The notes under the pieces: model-generated
Told to the model about the DNA's origin: nothing
What the model saw: only the letters and a program-made list of their open reading frames with translations
The model's database searches: none
Shown: positions 1 through 4,709 of the stretch, in pieces
Position numbering within the stretch: position 1 is the first letter of the stretch
Layout: each line of letters begins with the position of its first letter
Made by a program: the position numbers and the translations under genes
Source: Bacillota bacterium
GTDB lineage: Bacteria > Bacillota > Clostridia > Lachnospirales > Lachnospiraceae
Reading direction: 5' to 3'
Length of the DNA stretch: 5,485 bases
Assembly: GCA_023460575.1 (NCBI GenBank)
Contig: JAEWPQ010000216.1
Span: 1 to 5,485 of the forward strand

Positions 1-1
1 C

Positions 2-65
2 AAAAGAGTCTATCCCCGGTACAATGTAGCTTACCAGCAGATGTGCCGGAGAGGGCTCTTTTCTG
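2..65 (+). terminator. Extended hairpin with T-run upstream of lysA (terminator or leader structure)
   Basis: The outer stem AAAAGAGTC (2-10) pairs with GGCTCTTTT (54-62) with one T-G wobble. The inner stem CCGGTACA (16-23) pairs with TGTGCCGG (42-49), also with one wobble. An internal loop separates the stems and an 18-nt apical loop closes the structure. The 3' arm ends in TTTT, so it could terminate an upstream gene or act as an attenuator in the lysA leader. No lysine riboswitch core or other riboswitch consensus was recognised. The window edge cuts off upstream context, so its role is unresolved. Confidence 0.5.
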
Positions 66-98
66 CATATGGTAACGTTATGAGAGGAGAGGAAAACG

Positions 99-1373
99 AT
101 GGAGAAAAGACCATTTGTAACCAGAGAGCAATTAGAAGAAATTGTGAAAGAATATCCAACTCCCTTTCATTTATACGATGAAAAGGGCATCAGGGAGAAT
201 GCGCAGAAATTAAAAGACGCATTCGCCTGGAATAAGGGATACCGGGAATATTTTGCGGTGAAGGCAACTCCCAACCCGTTTATTTTAAATATATTAAAAG
301 AGTTTGGATGCGGAGCTGACTGTTCCTCTATGACGGAGCTTATGATGTCTGATGCCATTGGGTTTTCCGGTTCCGACATTATGTTTTCATCCAATGACAC
401 GCCTGCAGAGGAATTTCAGTTTGCAGACCGGATCGGAGGTATCATCAATCTGGATGATATCACCCATATTGATTTTCTTGAAAAAGCCATTGGCCATATT
501 CCGGAAACGATCAGCTGCCGCTACAATCCTGGCGGAATTTTTAAGATCAGCAATGATATTATGGACAATCCCGGAGATGCCAAGTATGGTATGACAACAG
601 AACAGATCTTTGAGGCATTCCGTATTTTAAAAAGCAAAGGGGCAAAGAAGTTCGGAATTCATGCGTTCCTTGCAAGCAACACGGTGACTACAGAGTATTA
701 TCCCCTTCTTGCAAAAGTACTTTTTGAACTTGCAGTAAAGTTAAAGAAGGAAACAGGAGCAGAGGTTACGTTTATCAATCTTTCCGGCGGGATCGGAATC
801 CCTTATCATCCCGGTCAGGAACCCAATGACATTCTGGCCATAGGTGAGGGGGTAAGAAAGTCATATGAAGAAATACTGATTCCGGAAGGCATGGGAGACG
901 TGGCAATCTATACCGAGCTTGGACGGTTTATGTTAGGACCTTACGGTGCACTGGTAACCAGGGCAATTCATGAAAAACACACCCATAAGGAATATGTGGG
1001 AGTAGATGCCTGCGCGGTTAATCTTATGAGACCTGCCATGTACGGTGCTTACCATCACATAACGGTTATGGGAAAAGAGGATGCCCCATGCAGCCATAAG
1101 TATGATGTGGTGGGATCTCTTTGTGAGAACAATGACAAGTTTGCCATTGACCGCATGATGCCGGAGATTTCCAGGGGAGACCTGCTTTTTATCCATGATA
1201 CAGGCGCTCATGGGTATGCCATGGGCTATAATTATAATGGAAAATTAAAATCTGCAGAGCTGCTTCTGAAAGAGGATGGATCTGTGGAACTGATCCGCAG
1301 GGCAGAGACTCCCAGGGATTATTTTGCGACGTTTGACTGCTTTGATGTGCTTAAGAATATAAAATACGAATAA
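99..1373 (+). CDS. lysA: Diaminopimelate decarboxylase family protein (PLP-dependent, fold type III)
   Basis: Predicted to decarboxylate meso-diaminopimelate to L-lysine in the cytoplasm, the last step of the DAP route. The 424 residues match the family length. Visible motifs are YFAVKATPNP with the PLP Schiff-base lysine at K55, the glycine-rich loop INLSGGIGIPY (227-237), TELGR (272-276, replacing the usual EPGR), VDACAVNLMRPAMYGAYH (302-319), the substrate-site pair C342-E343 in SLCENND, and Y379 in YNYN. The barrel motif normally read as H-x-HIGS is instead GIHAFLASN (187-194), and the usual NYNSRPRP is NYNGKLKS, so this is the divergent Clostridia-type branch. The ATG at 99 is preceded by AGGAGAGG (85-92). 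The gene ends at tandem terminators and looks monocistronic. The family call is firm. The exact substrate rests on homology, and another basic amino acid or related compound is possible. Confidence 0.85.
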   Translation: MEKRPFVTREQLEEIVKEYPTPFHLYDEKGIRENAQKLKDAFAWNKGYREYFAVKATPNPFILNILKEFGCGADCSSMTELMMSDAIGFSGSDIMFSSNDTPAEEFQFADRIGGIINLDDITHIDFLEKAIGHIPETISCRYNPGGIFKISNDIMDNPGDAKYGMTTEQIFEAFRILKSKGAKKFGIHAFLASNTVTTEYYPLLAKVLFELAVKLKKETGAEVTFINLSGGIGIPYHPGQEPNDILAIGEGVRKSYEEILIPEGMGDVAIYTELGRFMLGPYGALVTRAIHEKHTHKEYVGVDACAVNLMRPAMYGAYHHITVMGKEDAPCSHKYDVVGSLCENNDKFAIDRMMPEISRGDLLFIHDTGAHGYAMGYNYNGKLKSAELLLKEDGSVELIRRAETPRDYFATFDCFDVLKNIKYE

Positions 1374-1398
1374 TTGTATGAAATAAAAAGAGGATGAG

Positions 1399-1435
1399 GT
1401 CCCGTTTTCAGATATATGAGAACGGGATTTTATTT
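1399..1435 (+). terminator. Rho-independent terminator of lysA
   Basis: TCCCGTTTTCA (1400-1410) pairs with TGAGAACGGGA (1417-1427) with one T-G wobble and a 6-nt loop, followed by TTTTATTT. AAATAAAA at 1381-1388 mirrors the T-run, so some termination from the opposite strand is possible. It lies 26 bases after the lysA stop. Confidence 0.85.
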
Positions 1436-1443
1436 CGTAATAC

Positions 1444-1480
1444 AGAAAAATCCCCATGTCACAGACACAGGGATTTTTCT
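1444..1480. terminator. Second, bidirectional terminator hairpin
   Basis: AGAAAAATCCC (1444-1454) is perfectly complementary to GGGATTTTTCT (1470-1480). Inside it, TGTC (1457-1460) pairs with GACA (1464-1467) around a triloop, with a 2x2 internal loop between the stems. The A-run on one arm and T-run on the other make it terminator-like on both strands. It sits directly behind the lysA terminator as a back-up, although no minus-strand gene is seen nearby. Confidence 0.75.
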
Positions 1481-1482
1481 TA

Positions 1483-1498
1483 GGATTTTCGGATTTTC
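1483..1498 (+). repeat. Two tandem copies of GGATTTTC
   Basis: GGATTTTC occurs at 1483-1490 and again at 1491-1498. A near-copy, GGATTTTTC, lies at 1471-1479 in the terminator arm. This is probably slippage of the terminator tail; no function is inferred. Confidence 0.5.
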
Positions 1499-1686
1499 AA
1501 AAAGGGTGAAAGGATATATTGTTACGTTGTGCATTTCTTATGTGTTAAGTATATCACACCAGTTCTGGAAAAGTTTGTATATTGTTTGAATAGATTATGA
1601 AGATTTTCTTAACTTTAATGATTACATAAAAGTCAGATGTGATTGCGACCTTATCATTCAAGTATGGGTGCAGACTGAATTTAGTA
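1499..1686. other. AT-rich intergenic stretch with no recognisable gene
   Basis: Together with its flanks this forms the 351-base gap between lysA and the acetyltransferase gene. Stop codons are frequent in all frames. Short ATG frames, such as the 10-codon frame from 1598, lack a ribosome binding site. No tRNA, known riboswitch or strong hairpin was seen. It is visibly more AT-rich than the lysA and recA segments and may be spacer or decayed sequence. Confidence 0.5.
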
Positions 1687-1715
1687 TTGATTATCAGTAA
1701 ATTTGGTGATATTTT
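1687..1715 (+). promoter_or_regulatory. Candidate SigA promoter for the GNAT gene
   Basis: TTGATT (1687-1692) and TATTTT (1710-1715) are separated by 17 bases. Transcription would start near 1722, which leaves room for the ribosome binding site of the TTG start at 1761 but not for one serving the ATG at 1725. Both hexamers are imperfect and the region is AT-rich, so confidence is moderate. Confidence 0.4.
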
Positions 1716-1723
1716 ACTAATAA
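1691..1723. promoter_or_regulatory. Operator-like inverted repeat over the GNAT promoter
   Basis: TTATCAGTAAA (1691-1701) and TTTACTAATAA (1713-1723) are inverted copies with 10 of 11 positions matching, separated by 11 bases. The dyad spans most of the candidate promoter, overlaps its -10 element and reaches the predicted transcription start. It could bind a dimeric repressor; no regulator gene is present here to pair with it. In RNA it could form only a weak AT stem. Confidence 0.4.
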
Positions 1724-1760
1724 GATGAAAATATTAAAAAATAGCAGGGAGTGGGTACAG

Positions 1761-2252
1761 TTGAAGATTAAAGTAAGAGAATACAATGCTGATGATGTTA
1801 ATACCATGATTCGTATATGGAATGAAGTTGTTGAGGAGGGAATTGCTTTTCCACAGGAAGATCTGCTGACATGGGAAACCGGCTGCGCCTTTTTTAAATC
1901 ACAAACGTGTTGTTGTGTGGCAGAAGACATCGAAATCAGTAAGATATATGGCTTATATATCCTTCACCCAAACAATGTAGGAAGATGCGGGCATATTTGT
2001 AATGCCAGTTACGCGGTAAGCTCTGAGAGCAGAGGATTACATATTGGAGAACAGTTAGTAACAGACTGTCTTATAAAAGCCAGGCAGCATGGATTTAAAA
2101 TTATGCAATTCAATGCTGTGGTTTCCACAAATACTCGTGCAAGGCATTTATATGAGCGGCTTGGTTTTATACAACTTGGGACAATTCCGGGAGGATTCCA
2201 CATGAAAGATGGTCATTATGAAGATATATGTCCCTATTATTATATTTTATAG
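1761..2252 (+). CDS. GNAT family N-acetyltransferase
   Basis: A cytoplasmic acyltransferase predicted to move an acetyl group from acetyl-CoA to an amine; the substrate is unknown. The 163 residues fit a single GNAT domain. The start is KIKVREYNADD, where VREYNADD resembles the usual first GNAT strand and turn. Residues 91-99 (RGLHIGEQL) are the acetyl-CoA pyrophosphate-binding loop (R/Q-x-x-G-x-G/A type). NTRARHLYERLGF (124-136) is the C-terminal motif B. The tail PGGFHMKDGHYEDI (143-156) is a conserved ending in one uncharacterised GNAT branch. TTG 1761 is preferred because AGGGAG (1746-1751) lies 9 bases upstream; the in-frame ATG at 1725 has no ribosome binding site and adds 12 atypical residues. 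Three consecutive cysteines (50-52) are unusual. The gene is more AT-rich than its neighbours, which fits accessory or acquired origin (inference). Confidence 0.8.
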   Translation: MKIKVREYNADDVNTMIRIWNEVVEEGIAFPQEDLLTWETGCAFFKSQTCCCVAEDIEISKIYGLYILHPNNVGRCGHICNASYAVSSESRGLHIGEQLVTDCLIKARQHGFKIMQFNAVVSTNTRARHLYERLGFIQLGTIPGGFHMKDGHYEDICPYYYIL

Positions 2253-2296
2253 CTATGATTAAAATTCCTGCCTGCATTTAGTCTGGAAAAGAAACC

Positions 2297-2380
2297 ATGG
2301 AGCGCGTACCGGAATATCTTAATAAAAAAAGGAATCAGGTAGCGGACTGTGAATCAGGTAAGAGAAGTAATACACTGTGA
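2297..2380 (+). other. Displaced 5' end of the S8 peptidase gene (27-codon frame)
   Basis: ATG 2297 opens MERVPEYLNKKRNQV and then reads to a TGA at 2378-2380. GGAAA (2285-2289), 7 bases upstream, is a weak ribosome binding site. Omitting the 19 bases at 2342-2360 fuses this frame exactly to the peptidase frame, giving KKRNQV followed by REVIHCDS in a 307-residue protein. I read it as the original N-terminus cut off by a frame-shifting insertion. The alternative is a short leader peptide overlapping and translationally coupled to the peptidase. Confidence 0.5.
2332..2360 (+). repeat. 10-bp direct repeat bounding a 19-bp insertion
   Basis: GAATCAGGTA occurs at 2332-2341 and 2351-2360, with starts 19 bases apart. 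One copy plus the 9 intervening bases equals 19 bases, which is not a multiple of three and shifts the frame. This geometry fits replication slippage or templated insertion. Confidence 0.75.
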
Positions 2381-3239
2381 CAGTGCCATCCGCATGGGAC
2401 TAACCGGGCGTGGTATTGGTGTTGCAGTTCTTGATACGGGAATTTATCTTCATGAGGATCTTGAACATAGATTGGCAGCTTTTGTGGATATTGTTCACCG
2501 CAGGCGGGAGCCTTACGATGACAACGGCCATGGTACTCATATATCAGGGATTATAGCAGGAGAGGGCAGAGCCTCCGATGGTCTTTATATGGGGATTGCC
2601 CCGGAGTGCCACATTATCATGCTGAAAGTATTGGACAAAAAAGGAAATGGTTACGCTTCAGATGTGCTTTCCGGGCTGAAGTGGATCCGTGACAACAGAG
2701 AGAGGTATGGAATCCGGATTGTAAATATATCTGTTGGTTCCTTTTCAAAAAAAGGAATGACAGAAAATTCGGTTCTGGTAAGAGGTGTGAATGCAGCCTG
2801 GGATGACGGGCTTGTGGTATGTGTGGCAGCGGGAAACATGGGGCCTGGAACTAACACCATCACAACGCCAGGGATCAGCCGGAAGGTGATTACGGTAGGG
2901 TGTTCCGATGACTATAAAGAAGTAAATGTGATGGGAAACCGGATGATTGACTATTCCGGCAGAGGTCCCACCGGTGCCTGTATCTGTAAACCGGAGATCA
3001 TTGCGCCGGGAGCCGGAATTATAAGCTGCTCCAATGAACAGGGGCAGTATCAGACCAAAAGCGGAACCTCCATGTCCACCCCTCTGGTCTCAGGAGCCAT
3101 TGCACTTCTGCTGCAGAAATATCCGTATATGAGCAACCGGGATGTAAAGCTTATGTTAAGAGAACGGGCTGTGGATATCGGACTTCCCATGAACCAGCAG
3201 GGCTGGGGAATGCTTGATGTGGAAAAACTTCTGCTGTAG
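2349..3239 (+). CDS. S8 family (subtilisin-like) serine peptidase, 5' end apparently frameshifted
   Basis: A serine endopeptidase of the subtilase family. From GTG 2349 the product is 296 residues with the full catalytic set: D29 in VAVLDTGI, H61 in NGHGTH, oxyanion N163 in AAGN, and nucleophile S241 in GTSMSTP. No signal peptide, membrane segment, cell-wall anchor or long prodomain is visible, so a cytoplasmic location is likely. Residues 3-28 (around DSAIRMGLTGRGIGVAVL) match the usual subtilase N-terminal core. An in-frame TAG at 2340 prevents upstream extension and GTG 2349 has only a weak ribosome binding site. The next in-frame start, ATG 2394, would trim that core. The original start was probably ATG 2297 in another frame. 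The catalytic domain is intact, so activity depends on whether GTG 2349 is used. No promoter was found in the 96-base gap after the GNAT gene. Confidence 0.8.
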   Translation: MNQVREVIHCDSAIRMGLTGRGIGVAVLDTGIYLHEDLEHRLAAFVDIVHRRREPYDDNGHGTHISGIIAGEGRASDGLYMGIAPECHIIMLKVLDKKGNGYASDVLSGLKWIRDNRERYGIRIVNISVGSFSKKGMTENSVLVRGVNAAWDDGLVVCVAAGNMGPGTNTITTPGISRKVITVGCSDDYKEVNVMGNRMIDYSGRGPTGACICKPEIIAPGAGIISCSNEQGQYQTKSGTSMSTPLVSGAIALLLQKYPYMSNRDVKLMLRERAVDIGLPMNQQGWGMLDVEKLLL

Positions 3240-3240
3240 G

Positions 3241-3289
3241 AACCGGATACGGACTGCCTTATATTTCAGGGCGGTCCGTATCCGGTTTT
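3241..3289 (+). terminator. Strong hairpin terminator after the S8 peptidase gene
   Basis: The sequence from 3241 to 3258 pairs with 3270-3287 over 18 positions, with one T-G wobble and an 11-nt loop. It begins one base after the peptidase stop codon. The T-run is short (TTTT, 3286-3289), so the stem does most of the work. A role in protecting the mRNA 3' end is also possible. Confidence 0.75.
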
Positions 3290-3303
3290 GGGAAAGAAAA
3301 AAC

Positions 3304-3332
3304 TTGCTAAGCCCAAATCTCTGTGCTATAGT
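3304..3332 (+). promoter_or_regulatory. Promoter-like sequence with extended -10
   Basis: TTGCTA (3304-3309) and TATAGT (3327-3332) are 17 bases apart. TG at 3324-3325 gives an extended -10 (TGCTATAGT). The predicted start near 3338-3340 lies only about 8 bases before a terminator-like hairpin, so any product would be very short unless polymerase reads through toward recA. Confidence 0.45.
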
Positions 3333-3346
3333 AAAACAGAAGTCGT

Positions 3347-3369
3347 AAGGCAGTCTGCCTTTTTTATTT
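3347..3369 (+). terminator. Short hairpin with T-run
   Basis: AAGGCA (3347-3352) pairs with TGCCTT (3356-3361) around a triloop, followed by TTTTATTT. The 6-bp stem is small but the T-run is good. It lies between a promoter-like site and the recA promoter. Confidence 0.55.
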
Positions 3370-3470
3370 CTCATTCAGGCGTTTCGCCCTAATTTCCAAA
3401 GTATCCATAATAAGTTGACCGCTAAGACAGGAGTGTGATGCGTATGTTTGAAGAAGGATAAAAATACAGG

Positions 3471-3499
3471 TTGACATTTGCCTGGAAGTATACTATTAT
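3471..3499 (+). promoter_or_regulatory. SigA promoter of recA
   Basis: TTGACA (3471-3476), a 17-base spacer, then TATTAT (3494-3499). The -35 is perfect and the -10 is close to consensus. Transcription should start near 3506, just ahead of the LexA box, giving a leader of about 35 bases. Confidence 0.8.
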
Positions 3500-3512
3500 T
3501 ATAAATAGAAAA

Positions 3513-3526
3513 AGAACGTTTGTTCG
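3513..3526. promoter_or_regulatory. LexA (SOS) box of recA
   Basis: The core GAAC-GTTT-GTTC (3514-3525) matches the inner dyad of the Gram-positive SOS box CGAAC-N4-GTTCG, with the outer left base changed to A and the right-hand G kept. It sits between the predicted transcription start and the recA ribosome binding site, so LexA bound here would block early elongation. DNA damage should relieve this. Confidence 0.8.
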
Positions 3527-3540
3527 TGTTGGAGGATAAG

Positions 3541-4626
3541 ATGAATAAAGATGATAAGCTGAAAGCACTGGATGCCGCACTTACCCAGATAGAGAAAGCA
3601 TATGGAAAAGGATCTGTCATGAAGCTGGGGGATTCAGGAACGAATATGAATGTGGAGACCATACCTACCGGAGCGTTAAGCCTTGACATAGCACTTGGCC
3701 TTGGGGGAATTCCCAAGGGAAGAGTCGTGGAGATCTATGGACCGGAATCCAGTGGTAAGACCACAGTCGCTCTTCATATGGTGGCAGAGGTTCAGAAGCG
3801 GGGAGGTATCGCAGGCTTTATCGATGCGGAGCACGCTCTTGACCCCGTTTATGCAAAGAAGATAGGTGTCGATATAGACAATTTATATATTTCCCAGCCG
3901 GATAACGGAGAACAGGCTCTTGAAATTACGGAAACCATGGTCCGGTCCGGAGCCGTAGATATTATCATTGTAGACTCTGTAGCAGCCCTGGTGCCCAAAG
4001 CTGAGATTGAGGGAGACATGGGAGATTCCCACGTAGGTCTCCAGGCGAGACTTATGTCCCAGGCTCTCAGAAAACTTACTGCTGTTATCAGTAAGTCCAA
4101 CTGCATTGTTTTATTTATTAACCAGCTTCGTGAGAAGGTAGGGGTTATGTTTGGCAGTCCTGAGACAACCACAGGCGGCCGCGCTCTCAAATTCTACGCC
4201 TCCGTCCGTATGGATATCCGTAAGATTGAGACTTTAAAGCAGGGCGGCGACATGGTAGGTAACAGAGCCCGTGTGAAGGTGGTGAAGAACAAGATTGCTC
4301 CGCCATTTAAAGAGGCTGAATTTGATATCATGTTCGGAAAGGGAATTTCCAAAGAAGGAGATATTCTGGATTTAGCTGTAAAAGAGAATATTGTGGAGAA
4401 AAGCGGTGCATGGTTCGCTTATAATAACGTTAAGATCGGCCAGGGAAGAGAAAATTCCAAGATTTATCTTCAGGATAATCCAGCCGTTTGTCTGGAGATT
4501 GAGAACAAGGTCCGGGTCAGGTATGGTCTTGCAGAGGAAAAAGCGATTGCAGGCGACCGTACCCCGGAAAAGGAAAGCAAGCGGATTAAGCCTGAGGAAG
4601 ATAAGACCGGAGCAGTGAAAGAATAA
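3541..4626 (+). CDS. recA: Recombinase RecA
   Basis: An ATP-dependent strand-exchange protein that forms filaments on single-stranded DNA for homologous recombination and triggers LexA self-cleavage. The product is 361 residues, normal for the family. Order: N-terminal polymerisation helix (about 1-30), Walker A GPESSGKT (67-74), catalytic E97 in DAEHALD, Walker B ending at D145 in IIIVDS, DNA loop L1 around EGDMGDSHVG (157-166), loop L2 around NQLREKVGVMFGSPETTTGG (194-213), polymerisation motif KFYASVR (217-223), C-terminal domain, and an acidic/basic tail (about 331-361). ATG 3541 is chosen because GGAGG (3531-3535) lies 5 bases upstream; the in-frame TTG at 3520 overlaps the LexA box and adds residues not typical of RecA. 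It is the first gene of a recA-recX unit. No inactivating change is seen. Confidence 0.98.
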   Translation: MNKDDKLKALDAALTQIEKAYGKGSVMKLGDSGTNMNVETIPTGALSLDIALGLGGIPKGRVVEIYGPESSGKTTVALHMVAEVQKRGGIAGFIDAEHALDPVYAKKIGVDIDNLYISQPDNGEQALEITETMVRSGAVDIIIVDSVAALVPKAEIEGDMGDSHVGLQARLMSQALRKLTAVISKSNCIVLFINQLREKVGVMFGSPETTTGGRALKFYASVRMDIRKIETLKQGGDMVGNRARVKVVKNKIAPPFKEAEFDIMFGKGISKEGDILDLAVKENIVEKSGAWFAYNNVKIGQGRENSKIYLQDNPAVCLEIENKVRVRYGLAEEKAIAGDRTPEKESKRIKPEEDKTGAVKE

Positions 4627-4635
4627 AATTGCGAA

Positions 4636-4674
4636 CCCAGTCCCTCTTCTGGCAGGGAAGTGAAGGGGACAGGG
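4636..4674 (+). promoter_or_regulatory. Hairpin in the recA-recX intergenic region
   Basis: CCC-A-GTCCC-T-CTTC (4636-4649) pairs with GAAG-GGGAC-A-GGG (4662-4674), giving 12 pairs with one A-A mismatch and one bulged T around a 12-nt loop. No T-run follows, so it is not a standard terminator. It could cause pausing, stabilise the recA mRNA 3' end or serve as a processing site that separates recA and recX levels (inference). Confidence 0.5.
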
Positions 4675-4709
4675 CAGAGACAGAATGATCAATAGGATAA
4701 GGGGCATAT

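Noticed and set aside
73..80. Palindrome TAACGTTA before lysA
   Set aside because: An isolated 8-bp palindrome with no second copy and no overlapping promoter; consistent with chance.
933..1211. Minus-strand open frame inside lysA
   Set aside because: It is a shadow of the conserved lysA C-terminal half, with no promoter or recognisable product.
1725..1760. ATG start for the acetyltransferase at 1725
   Set aside because: It has no Shine-Dalgarno and lies about 3 bases after the predicted transcription start. The added residues do not resemble a GNAT N-terminus, whereas TTG 1761 has AGGGAG upstream.
3378..3388. GGCG-TTT-CGCC mini-hairpin between the terminators and the recA promoter
   Set aside because: It has only 4 pairs and no T-run; too small to assign a role.
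3438..3461. Mini-ORF MRMFEEG with AGGAG upstream, ahead of recA
   Set aside because: It lies upstream of the recA promoter, so it is not in the main recA leader. Seven codons with a nearby AGGAG is readily expected by chance.
3520..3540. TTG start for recA at 3520
   Set aside because: It overlaps the LexA box, has no ribosome binding site, and its extra seven residues would include the Shine-Dalgarno itself. ATG 3541 has GGAGG at proper spacing.
3375..3716. Minus-strand open frame overlapping the recA start
   Set aside because: It runs antisense to the recA promoter, LexA box and coding start, and its product shows no recognisable domain. It is a shadow frame.
3849..4190. Minus-strand open frame inside recA
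   Set aside because: It is antisense to the conserved recA core and its composition reflects the opposite strand's codons.
4372..4707. Minus-strand open frame over the recA 3' end
   Set aside because: It is antisense to recA and the intergenic hairpin, with no ribosome binding site or family resemblance. The hydrophobic translation is a by-product of the lysine/glutamate-rich recA tail.
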